64,000 bases of DNA, taken from NCBI RefSeq assembly GCF_023159225.1, contig NC_063167.1, positions 18,913,360 to 18,977,359 on the forward strand. Direction: 5' to 3'. The notes beneath the pieces were generated by a model. The model searched no databases, was not told the origin of the DNA, and worked only from the letters and a program-made list of their open reading frames with translations. Positions 35,263 through 44,830 of the stretch are shown piece by piece (within the stretch, counting starts at the first letter, position 1; the number at the start of each line of letters is the position of its first letter). The position numbers were made by a program, and so were the translations under genes. The DNA is from Perognathus longimembris pacificus (lineage: Eukaryota > Chordata > Mammalia > Rodentia > Heteromyidae).

Positions 35263-35272
35263 TGTAACTGTC

Positions 35273-35419
35273 AGAGAGGGGGGGGAGAGAGAGAAAGGAA
35301 GGAAGGAGAGAGAAAGGAAGGGAGAGGGGAGGGAGGGAAGGAAGGAGGAAGGAAGGAAGGAAGGAAGGAAGGAAGGAAGGAAGGAAGGAAGGAAGGAAGG
35401 AAGGAAGGAAAAAGGAAAA
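35273..35419. repeat. (GGAA)n purine tract
   Basis: 147 bases without a pyrimidine; the right half is pure GGAA. Confidence 0.96.
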
Positions 35420-35779
35420 CCTAGGGGCAGGGACTCCATGAGATGAGTGTTTTATAACTCAAGCAAGATCAGGAAAGTAGTTGAGGTACAGGCTTGGAAA
35501 AGTACCACCAAAGGGAATTGAGAATTTTTAGCCAAAACTGGGTCAAGGCAACACTCTGAATATCGTGTTCCCTGATGGCAGCGAGAGAGCAGTGGGGGTG
35601 GCTGGCATGTAGCTTAGGGGGAGAGCGCAGGGCTTAGGGATAGACACCCTGGATGTGGGCCTCGGGGCCAGGAGACCATGCATGCACAGCCATGAGCACA
35701 GCTTGGGGTCAGAACCTCGTCCTGCCACTGAAGACAAATAAAGATGATTGATAAAGAATTTTACAACTTCTTCAAACTT

Positions 35780-36215
35780 GGACCTCGGTGGCTCACACCT
35801 GTCATTCTAGCTACTTGAGAAGTGACTATCAGTGGGGTGAGGTTGGAGGCTAACCTAGGCAGAGAAGTTCTCAGGGCTCCTCATCTCAACCCGTAGCAAG
35901 GAGCAGTGGCTCACACATGGCATCCCACGTGACATGAGGGCTGAGATGGGGAGGATAGGGGTAGTAGGTCAGCCCAGGCAGGAGAGTCTAAAAGAGTCCT
36001 TCTCCATGGCAGGTAGCTGGCTGCCAAGCCCCTGTGATTTCAGCAGTCACGGGAAGCCTAAAACTAAGCAGATTACACCTCCAACTCATACTCGTGAGAC
36101 TATCACAAAAATAAACTTAGATAAAACAGGACTGGAGGTATGGCTCAACAGTAGACCACCAGCTTTGCCAGTCCAAGGCCACGAGTTCAAAACCAAGCAT
36201 GGTAAAAAAAATAAT
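35780..36215 (+). repeat. Trimeric composite SINE B1-B1-ID, longer variant
   Basis: B1-like (GGTGGCTCACACCTGTCATT), second B1-like (GCAGTGGCTCACACATGGC), then about 130 bp of other DNA. An ID-like end follows (GGTATGGCTCAACAGTAGAC, CACGAGTTCAAAACC) with poly(A). Confidence 0.55.
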
Positions 36216-36375
36216 ATAAATTTTTCCTCAAAAAAATGAAGGAGTGATGAGATAGTAAGGAATTCTGGGTGATGTGTACAAACCTAGGAAGGAAAGAGAT
36301 TTTGGAAGCCACTTTTTCACTGAGGATACTTTCTAAGATTAATAAAGAACAGGTACAAACAACATCAAAAAGAAG

Positions 36376-36563
36376 GGCTGGGAATATGGTCTAGTGGTAA
36401 AGTGCTTGCCTTGCATGCATGAAGCCCTGGGTTCGATTCCTCAGCACCACATACATAGAAAAAGCCAGAAGTGGCGCTGTGACTCAAGTGGTAGAGTGCT
36501 AGCCTTGAGCAAAAAGAAGCCAGGGACAGTGCTCAGGCCCTGATTCAAGCTCCAGGACTGGCA
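36376..36563 (+). repeat. IDL-Geo dimeric SINE
   Basis: Complete left half and Geo half; its tail is replaced by an AT microsatellite. Confidence 0.92.
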
Positions 36564-36666
36564 AATATATATATATATATTTTAATAAATATAATATATA
36601 TATATATACATATATATATACATATATATGTGTGTGTATATATATACTAGTGTGTATATATATATG
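36564..36666. repeat. (TA)n/(TATG)n microsatellite
   Basis: About 100 bp of TA with TG and CA steps, lying between a Geo 3' end and a second copy of the same Geo 3' end. Confidence 0.93.
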
Positions 36667-36750
36667 CTAGCCTTGAGCAAAAAGAAGCCAGGGACAGTGC
36701 TCAGGCCCTGAGTCCAAGGCCCAGGACTGGCAAAAAAAAAAAAAAAGAAA
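36667..36750 (+). repeat. Geo 3' half remnant, second copy
   Basis: GCTAGCCTTGAGCAAAAAGA through GGACTGGC and A15: the last ~75 bp of a Geo unit with no left half. Confidence 0.9.
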
Positions 36751-36801
36751 GAAAGGAGGTGTTATCACTACCCACACTACAGATGCCCTAAAGAAGAGAA
36801 C

Positions 36802-36880
36802 ATGGGCTGTGGTGTGGCTCAAGGTAAAGCATTGTCTCACAAGCCTGAGACCCTGGGTTCCATTCCCAGCACTGAACAAA
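36802..36880 (+). repeat. ID monomer
   Basis: GGGCTGTGGTGTGGCTCAAGG, CCCTGGGTTCCATTCCC. Confidence 0.78.
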
Positions 36881-36935
36881 TATAAGAATATTGTTCATCT
36901 CAACGGACAGTTAGAAATGCAGAGGTTTCAGAGAT

Positions 36936-36990
36936 CTGGGAGTTTAGCTCAATGGTAAAGCACTTGCCTAGCATATGCAAGGCCAAAATT
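36936..36990 (+). repeat. ID monomer, 3' truncated
   Basis: GGGAGTTTAGCTCAATGGTA, AAGCACTTGCCTAGCATATG, with a good A-box; the B-box side is lost. Confidence 0.75.
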
Positions 36991-36999
36991 GCCATCCTC

Positions 37000-37666
37000 A
37001 ACTTGGAAAAATCCAAGAACCCATATTTCCTTTAAAATAACAAGAAATGAGCCCACAACACCAGTACTTTTGCACAAGTTGTGTTAATGGTTGTAGTAAA
37101 ATGTTTCTAACCATTGTCTTTTTCATGATTTTCTGCTATCTTTGGATGATACTAACAAGAAAAATCTAAGCAACTAATTTTATGTCTGATTAGATCCACA
37201 GAAGTTGCTTGAGTGCCTAGGAATAATTGGTTCCTCATATTTGTAAGTCTCCCTTGTCAGGTGTTTGAAGTGTTTGAATTGGATAAATTAAATTTGTAAT
37301 TGTGGTTTAAAAAATCTAAAGGAATTCATTTAATTAAATGTTTGAATGGTGTTAAAAGTTTATGGGAATTTAATCTGTCAGATTCATGAGCTAATTGAAT
37401 ACAAATCAATAAAGAAGGTAACGTGATCTTGCTTTTATATAAAAATTACTAAGTTCATAAATAAAATATCAAGATCCACAAGTTGAAAGTCAAAGCCGAA
37501 GCAAGAGCTTCAGTCCAAGATCTATAACTTTAAGAAATTAAATATTGATTGAAATGTAAGTAATTGTACTTATCCTTCACTAGGTAAATTCTCAAAGCTG
37601 AATGAACAGCTTATCTCTTCCTGAAAAACAAATGTTGCCCTAAAGACAGTAAACAAATAAGAATTG
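37000..37666. other. AT-rich island of unknown origin
   Basis: About 650 bp far more AT-rich than its surroundings, with TTAATTAAATG and GTTTAAAAAATC type words. No LINE, LTR or SINE recognised, no long frame. Could be an old, worn element or unique AT-rich DNA. Confidence 0.4.
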
Positions 37667-37915
37667 GGCTGGGTGCTGATAGCTCACACCTGTAATCCTA
37701 CCTACTCAGGAAGCGGAGATCTGAGGGTTGTAGTTCAAAGCCAACCTGGGTAGGAAAATCTGTGAGACTCTTATCTCCAAAACTACTCAGAAAAATCCAG
37801 AAGTGGCACTGTGGCTCAAGTGGTGCCGTGCTAGCCTTGAGGAAAGGAATCTCAGGGACAGTGCCCAGGCCCTGAGTTCAAGCGGCAGGATTGGCACCAA
37901 AAATAAACATAAAAC
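37667..37915 (+). repeat. B1-like/Geo chimeric SINE
   Basis: ATAGCTCACACCTGTAATCC, TGGCTCAAGTGGTGCCGTGC; A-rich tail. Confidence 0.88.
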
Positions 37916-38322
37916 AAAGGGTTTGAAATGATCCTGTGTCATTCAAATGACAATCATGGCATCCTGGATAATAGTCTTCACAAAGAAAATCATAGTTTAA
38001 GCCGTAAATGCTTTCAGTAAATGTGCAGAAAATTCTGCTTTCTCCACGTGTGTTTTGCTTTGCACATTTAGGAGCCTGGGAAATCTCCAGGGAGGGCCAT
38101 AGATTCATCTGGAGGAGTCCCCAGGCCATGGCCCTCGCCACGCCCCAACATTCACGCCACCAGAGGGCCTAGTCCCAGACCACAACAACAAGGTTTGGCT
38201 GGTATCATTACTGGCCCTGGGAAATGCTCAAAGAACAGAGCTTTGAGACACTGAAGTCAAAGTTCAGTTCAGAGGTTAATACACGTCGGAGCTCATGTGA
38301 ACTTGAGCTGTCAGCTTCACTT

Positions 38323-38324
<2 letters not shown>

Positions 38325-38366
<42 letters not shown>
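38325..38366. repeat. (GT)n microsatellite
   Basis: About 19 GT units; lies at the 3' end of the minus SINE that follows. Confidence 0.95.
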
Positions 38367-38598
38367 TGGTCCTGGGGCTTGAACTCTGGCCCTGGATGCT
38401 ATCCCTGAGCTTTTTTGCTCAAGGCTCATGCTCTACTACTTGAGCCACAGCTCCACTTCAGTCTTTTTGGTGGGTCATTGGAGATAAGAGTCTCACAGAC
38501 GTCCCTGCCTTGGCTGGCTTTGAGTCTCAAGCCTCACATCTCAGCCTTCTGAGCAGCGGGGATTGATTATAGGTGTGAGCCACCAGCATCTTGTCTCC
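38367..38598 (-). repeat. B1-like/Geo chimeric SINE
   Basis: Minus orientation; GGGGCTTGAACTCTGGCCC to ATAGGTGTGAGCCACCAGC. Confidence 0.87.
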
Positions 38599-38604
38599 AT
38601 CATC

Positions 38605-38720
38605 TGTTTTTGAGACAAAGTCTTACTCCATAGCCTAGGCTAGCTTCAAACTTGAAATCCGCCTGCTTCCACCTCCCATGTGCTGGAGTTGCAGGCACGT
38701 GCTGTGCTGCCGTACCTGCG
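38605..38720 (-). repeat. B1 SINE, classical rodent form
   Basis: Antisense: TTTTTGAGACAAAGTCTTAC, GAAATCCGCCTGCTTCCAC, ATGTGCTGGAGTTGCAGGC. Confidence 0.82.
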
Positions 38721-38751
38721 TCGCACCATCGCTTTTTATGATGTTTCTTTC

Positions 38752-39300
38752 TTTTGGTGATGCTAGAGTCCAAACCCAGGGCCTTGGGCATGCGAAGCAA
38801 GCTCTCCACAACACTGAGCCATGCCCCAAGCCCCTTTTTGCAGTGGCTTTTTTTTTTTTTTTTGCCATTCCTGGGGCTTGAACTCAGGGCCTGAGCCCTG
38901 TCTCTGGCTTCTTTTCGCTCAAGGCTAGCACTCTACCACATGAGCCACTGCACCACTTCGGGCTTTTGCTGTTTATGTGGTGCTGAGGAATTGAACCCAG
39001 GGCTTTATGCATGCTAGGCAAGCACTCTACCACTAAGCCACATTCCTAGCCCCTGCAGTGGCTATTTTTAAGAGAGGATCTGGCTTCCTTCATGGGCATG
39101 CATGTCTGCACCACGATCCAGCTATTTTATGCTTCTTGTTGGAGCTAGAGACAACAAGCATGTGCCACTGTGTCCAAGCAATTAGTTGAGAAAGAGGGTC
39201 TCATGAGATTTTTCTGTCCGGGCTGGCTTCACACTCAGAGTCCCCCTGATCGCTGCCTCCCAAGTAGTTAAAATAACAAAAGTAAGCCACTGTGCCAGCC
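38752..39300 (-). repeat. Trimeric composite SINE B1-B1-ID, split by an IDL-Geo
   Basis: Read on the minus strand: B1-like (39300-39187), B1-like (39180-39064), then after removing the insertion an ID unit (38833-38752; antisense CAAACCCAGGGCCTTGGGC). Same order as at 30045. Confidence 0.65.
38849..39053 (-). repeat. IDL-Geo SINE nested in the trimeric SINE
   Basis: Complete minus copy. The 10-bp target-site duplication TGCAGTGGCT stands at 38839-38848 and 39054-39063. Confidence 0.93.
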
Positions 39301-39847
39301 TCCCCCAGTCTCAAAAAAAAAAAAAAAAACCTCCCTGATTTTATATCCAGGAAACTGTCAATTCCAGCTCTGAACAACGGCACTGACAGTGACAAAGACT
39401 GCCTAGGACTCTAGAACAAATCTAGATGAGCTTCTCTCATGAGTCTGGAAAGCCCGTGGTGGGCTCGGAACCTTTGACTCTGGGGCACTCAGGGGGTGCT
39501 GGCAAATGTTGAACTACGGGCTCTTGGCAGGTGTGGCTGTTGACTGGTGGCACCAGCCAGTTTCCATGGCGTTCACATCCCCATGTGGCTCTTCTCAAGT
39601 TGTCTTGTCACTCACACCCATAATCCCCTCAAGCCACTGCCCAGGTGATCTGGAGCTCGGAGCGGAGGGCTCCCACCTCTCACCGGGGGCTTCTGAAACT
39701 CTGGGTTGGAAAAAGCACAATCCAAAAGTTGGAAAGATTCTCAGGCCCTGCAGGTGGAGGACTCGAAGCCGGATATGTGGTCAGTCCTTTGTCACCTGAC
39801 ATATGACTCGCTCTCTAAACCATATCAACCCAAAGGCTTAAGGGAGA

Positions 39848-40080
39848 GCACCAGAGACAGGAGGCTCGCGCCTGTCATCCTAGCCACTCAGGAGGCTGAG
39901 TGGCCACAGTTTGAAGCCAGCCCAGGCAGGCCATGACACTGTCATCTCTGACTAATCAGCAAAAAGTCAGAAGTGGAGCTATGGTGTGAGCAGTAGCATG
40001 CCAGCCTTGAACCAAAAAAGGCTCAGGGACAGCACTCAGGCCTTGAGTTCAAGCCCCAGGACTGGCAAAAAATTAAAATA
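39848..40080 (+). repeat. B1-like/Geo chimeric SINE
   Basis: GCGCCTGTCATCCTAGCCAC, TTGAGTTCAAGCCCCAGGAC; A-rich end. Confidence 0.87.
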
Positions 40081-40677
40081 AGAGACTAAGGGGCAAGAAT
40101 GCTGTGAAAACCTGACATGCTACGGTCATGACAATATCCTGGCAGTGTGGGTAACAGGCACAGGCCCTCACGGGCCCTCGCGTGTGGGAGGGAGGAGCTA
40201 GGATGGCGTCAGGGTGAGATCACAGATCCCGCGCGTGCTGCACTAACATTACCCTGCCAGGGGGCCTGGCTAAGATGGAGTCATATGGGTGAAGGGCAAA
40301 GGCTTCCTGGTTCCCGGGTAGTTTGCCGGGGACGCTCCCCAGTATGGCGAGGAATGATTGAGTCGTTGGGACTAACTGGGATGGCCCTGCGGGCCATGTC
40401 AGGATTTGAGCCCCCCAACCTCACTCTGAAGGACATCCCACCACACGCTCTGCAAATGTGCAGCCATTCCAGAAAGGCCCTTGCCCTGTCTCTGAAAACC
40501 ACTTGCTCTGGCCCCAGGAGGAGCCTGCCGACAAGCCTGGCCCCAGGGAGCCTGCTCGGCTCTGAGGCAGGCCCAAGGGAGGCGGCGCATTTGCCTCCGG
40601 AAAACATTCGCTTGTCTGACTTTGGAGGGCTTTCTGACAAACGCAGGAAAAAGCACTTTGTAAAACTAAAAGGCTGT

Positions 40678-40735
40678 GTCTGGCATGTGGCAGATGCTCA
40701 ATAAACGTGTGTGGAATGAAGGAACGAACGGTCCA
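40678..40735 (+). repeat. MIR 3' end
   Basis: TGTCTGGCATGTGGCAGATG, CTCAATAAACGTGTGTGGAA. Confidence 0.65.
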
Positions 40736-40952
40736 GGGAAATCTTTGCAAACTGCTATGCACAGCACGGGCCTCAGATATCATTCTCACTGTGACTAAAT
40801 AAAGCAGTTAGCAAGGGCATTGTGGGAAATTCCATCTTTCTCCCTAACAAGATCTTTTGCTTCTGAGCTCTCAGAAGATGGGGAGCGGAGGGCCTGGCTC
40901 TCCATGGGCATCAATAGGCATTTGAGAGCTGAGTGGACACGTGGATAAATGA

Positions 40953-41016
40953 GGGGTGGATGGATGGGTGGATGGATGGCTGCACGCATGGGAAGAATGG
41001 AAAGATGGATGGAGTG
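40953..41016. repeat. (GGAT)n microsatellite
   Basis: Imperfect GGAT/GGTG units. Confidence 0.85.
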
Positions 41017-41469
41017 GCTGGCACATTTGCCTACTCAACAGCCTCCCCCCACCCTTTCCCTCTGCCTTCTCCCTTCCCCAATGGATTCCAATTTTATTCA
41101 GTCTCCTCAGGCAACAGATCTTGTTTGGTTTCGGGCCATCTATCGGGAGGATATCTTTTCCCTTGCCACAGCATTGTTTAGGAGCCGCCCTGTGATGTCA
41201 TTCTGACCCTGGAGACACGTGGCAAGTCTATTGGGAAATCACGGTCTTCCTCATTAAAAGACTGCACACAGGGAACATTCTCTTTGGCCTTTGACACTGA
41301 TGTGTGGGGGTGACGTGCGTAGCAATGCTGCCACCATCTTCCCACCACGAGGAGGCAGGGGATCAAAAGCGAGGAGTAAAAAAGCCTGGCCTTCTGAGTA
41401 CAACAGAGCAAAGACAGAGAAAGAAACTGGGTATTGGGAGCTTCTCTGTGACCCACTGAATAAACCATG

Positions 41470-41780
41470 TGGGTAGGTGAGTGTGGAAGGACAGATGTGT
41501 GAATGGATGGTGGGTAGGGTAGATGGGTGGGTGGGTGGATGGATTGGTCAGTGGTGGATGTTAGGTGGAGGAGAGATGGAAATATAGATGGATGTTGGGT
41601 GGAAAGATAGATGGACAGATGGAGGGATGGAGGGGATGGGTGGATGGGATGTTGGATGGTTGGACAGATGGATCAGTAGGTGGACAGAAGACTTTCCTGG
41701 GAGTGGAAGTAGAAGAAGCATGGGTGCATGGATGCACAGGTAGATGACTAGGGGAGAATGCATGGATGGACGTGGATGTC
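41470..41780. repeat. (GGAT)n degenerate microsatellite
   Basis: About 300 bp of GGAT, GGTG and GGAC-related tetramers, much decayed; reads as repetitive peptides in several frames but codes for nothing recognisable. Confidence 0.88.
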
Positions 41781-42852
41781 CAGAGCATTGTGTCCCTCTG
41801 AAGAGCTCTCCCTCAAGGCACTCGGGTCAGCACTGGCTGAGGAGGACTCAGTTTTTCACGTCTGCCACCTGGCCGGCAGGGCTTGCCCCCAGCGATCTTT
41901 CAGGTAGGGCGTTGCCTTCCAGAGAGCATCGGAGGTGAGGCACAGCATAGAAGACCCACACTGAGCTATCCGTCTCTCCTAGATGCCCAGCCCCATGGAG
42001 TAGCAGCCTTGCTACCTGCAGAATGGATGATGTCCGTTCTGTGCCACCCTACAGACTGCCATGAGGACAGAGAAAGTGATGTGTGGAAACATTCAGTGCC
42101 ATGTGAATCCCTGGTAAGTCTTCAGCAGCAATCTCTTGAGTTCTCTAGCCACAGCTGGGCATGCATCTTGGGCATGTATCCTGGGTGAGCATCCTGGGCA
42201 TGCGTCCTGAGCAGGCAGGACCATGGGTGCAAAGGAGCCCTAGGCCAGAATAGCTGCAAACCCATCCCTCTACTCTGTTGTGCAAAATGCGTGCATTGCA
42301 AAAGGAGCGGGAGAAGCGGCCATCACTTGTTTCCTCTGCCTGTGCCCCAGATCTGGCAGGCTGTGTCAGGGCCTTGGGAACGGACAGGGCTCTGCTGCCA
42401 GAGCAGGAAGCTGCTGAGCAGGTTGGTTGGGGCCGGATGGGGGTCACAGTCTCACATCCCGTCTCTTCCAGCGTTCCCCAGAAAAGTGATCCAGCATGCT
42501 ATGTCCAATTCTGCCTTCTCTTTGGGGTGCTCCTGGCCCCTGAGCTCCATGGCTACCTCTGCTCTGTACCCTCAAGGATGTTTGTGATCTGTCCTTACCC
42601 GTGTCTTCTGCCCACACTCACCTGTGGCTCCAGCCTGCAGTAATATCATGACACTCCCTGAGTCAAGCTTTCCCTCACCCCAGGGCCTTTGCATAGCTGC
42701 TTCCCCTGTTCACTTATTCCCCCCCCCCATCTCAGCCTCTTCACATTTCCACGAGCTTTAGTTTCCATGTCTTGTGTTCACTGAGTCACAAACATTTATA
42801 AGGCTACTGGGCTTCTACCCCCTGTGCTGGGACACCCACCGGAGTCATTGTG

Positions 42853-43047
42853 ACCGAGGCACACGTGGTAGTACGTGCCTGTCATCCCAGCCGCTCAGGA
42901 GGTAGAAGCAGGAGGAGGGGGCAAAGTTAGCAAGACCCCCCAAAAGCCAGAAGGGGAGCTGGAGTTCAAGTGGTAGAGCGCTAGCCTTGAGCAAAATGTT
43001 CAGGGACAGAGCCCAGGCCCTGAGTTCAAGCCCCAGGACTGGCATAA
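42853..43047 (+). repeat. B1-like/Geo chimeric SINE with variant left half
   Basis: The left half reads GTACGTGCCTGTCATCCCAG then GGAGGTAGAAGCAGGAGG and GTTAGCAAGACCCCCC, nearer to the composite B1-ID type than to the other Geo chimeras; the Geo half is standard. Confidence 0.78.
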
Positions 43048-43323
43048 AGGGCAGGGAGGAGAGTGGGAAGAAAGGAGAGGGGAGGGGAGGAGAGGGGAGG
43101 GGAGGAGAGAGGAGGGAAGGAGAGGAGAGGAGAGGAGAGGAGAGGAGAGGAGAGGAGAGGAGAGGAGAGGAGAGGAGAGGAGAGGAGAGGAAAGGAGAGG
43201 AGAGGAGGAGGAAAAGAGAAAAGAAAGCAAGCTTTGGAATGAAAGAAAGAGAAAAGGAGAGGGAGGGAGGGAGGGAGGGAGGGAGGGAGGGAGGGAGGGA
43301 GGGAGGGAGGGAGGGAGGGAGGG
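43048..43323. repeat. (GGAGA)n and (GGGA)n purine tract
   Basis: Purine-only runs at 43065-43227 (163 bases, mostly GGAGA) and 43241-43323 (83 bases, ending in about 16 GGGA units). Starts at the 3' end of the SINE before it. Confidence 0.97.
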
Positions 43324-43865
43324 CGGGCTCTGCCTCTACCAGGCTCACAGTTGAGTAGAGAGATGGACAACCACCAAGCCCCAGAAAGGCCAGGCTAACA
43401 AGGGTGGGGTCTGGGGTCTGGGAGGCGTCGGCCTACCCTGGGGCACCGAAGTTTCTCTGGGGAGGTGGTGCTGCTCAGGTCCTGTCTGAGGAATTTCAAG
43501 GGACTTCCTTTGTACCTCTGCAGGGCAGGGCCCCCAGCACGCGTGGACAGTCCAGTGCAGAGCGTGGCAGGTACTTGGAGGCCCCTGCCCTGCCTGGCCC
43601 TTCCCGTGGCTCACCATCTTTCCACAGGAAGATGCCAGCACCAGTGGAGGGGAGGGGGATGGGGAACCTGCAGGCCATCCACAGAGCAGAGGGGCCCTGG
43701 ACCTGCTCCCCCAAGGCCATGGGGGGCCCTGGGGACCCATGCACAGGTTGGCTGCCCTGTCTGTGGGGCAGGTGCTAGTTGGAGGCTGGGCCATCGGGAC
43801 CCCTAGCCACTCTCCTGAGGCGCTTCATAATCACTCTGAGTTTGATAAATAAAGGCAATGGCAGG

Positions 43866-44071
43866 GGGTTGGGAATATGGCCTAGTGGCAAGAGAGCTCG
43901 CCTCATATGCATGAAGCCCTGGGTTCAATTCCCCAGCACCACATATATAGAAAAGGCCAGAAGTGGCGCTGTGGCTCAAGTGGCAGCGTGCTAGCCTTGA
44001 GCAAAAAGCAGCCAGGGACAGTGCTCAGGCCCTGAGTCCAAGGCCCAGGACTGGCAAAAAAATAAAATAAA
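43866..44071 (+). repeat. Young IDL-Geo SINE with ~20-bp target-site duplication
   Basis: Complete copy. The flanks at 43845-43865 and 44072-44092 are identical (ATAAATAAAGGCAATGGC and following bases), among the clearest duplications in the window. Confidence 0.96.
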
Positions 44072-44364
44072 ATAAATAAAGGCAATGGCAGGACAATTAC
44101 ACTCTCTCCTCTTCCACTCTCACCTACACAGCGGCACTGGCAAGGGAGGCGCTCCCCGCCCCGGCTGCCAGCGCACTGCAGGAAGAGTGATCGCTCCACA
44201 ACCGGCGCCCCACACACAGGGAAGTCACAGGCCAGCCCTCACTAATCATGGTGACGGCTCTTGTCGCATGCTGGGAAGGTCCCCAACTAGATCATGGCCC
44301 TCTAACCACTGTCATCAATCACTGGGTCATGGTGCTCCCCAGAGCAGGTGTGCAAGTGACAAAC

Positions 44365-44530
44365 AAGCCCATGACTTGGAATCTCCAGCACCCAAGTTCA
44401 AATCCTACCTCTGTTACCAACCGGCTGTGTGGTCTTGAGATGATTGCTTACCCTCTCTGAACCTCACGGATCCCCAGGAGGAACAATCATCCTTAATACT
44501 ATCGAGTGAAATAATACTTCCCGAGGACCA
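44365..44530 (+). repeat. MIR SINE
   Basis: GTTCAAATCCTACCTCTG, CTGTGTGGTCTTGAGATGA, CTCTCTGAACCTCACGGAT. Confidence 0.8.
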
Positions 44531-44604
44531 GGCAGATTCGCGTGGAAGCATATCATCAGCAAAGCAGAACCTCAGTCCAGGAAAAGGCGAAGACAAATGT
44601 AATG

Positions 44605-44830
44605 AGCCGGCTGCTATAGCTCATGCCTGTAATCCCCGCTACTCAGGAGGCTGAGATCTGAGGATCCCAGTTCAAAGCCAGCCCAGGCACGAAAGTCTCT
44701 GAGACTCTTATCCCCAATTAACCACCCAAAGGCCAGAAATGGAGCAGTGGCTCAAGTGGTGGACTGCTAGCCTTGAGCAAGGACAGCACCTAGGCCCTGA
44801 GTTCAAGCCTGAGTATCAGCACACACACGC
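44605..44830 (+). repeat. B1-like/Geo chimeric SINE
   Basis: ATAGCTCATGCCTGTAATCC, TGGCTCAAGTGGTGGACTGC; the tail is (CA)n. Confidence 0.88.

Larger units (their letters stand above)
40081..42852. other. Intergenic, no gene seen
   Basis: Unique apart from a MIR tail and two GGAT arrays. A 185-codon frame at 40147-40704 runs into the MIR and looks accidental. Confidence 0.45.

Noticed and set aside
40147..40704. 185-codon plus-strand frame
   Set aside because: Runs into a MIR tail, no splice or domain support, composition like its surroundings.
42845..43370. Frames of 114-167 codons over the GGAGA/GGGA tract
   Set aside because: Low-complexity repeat peptides; the DNA is a microsatellite behind a SINE.
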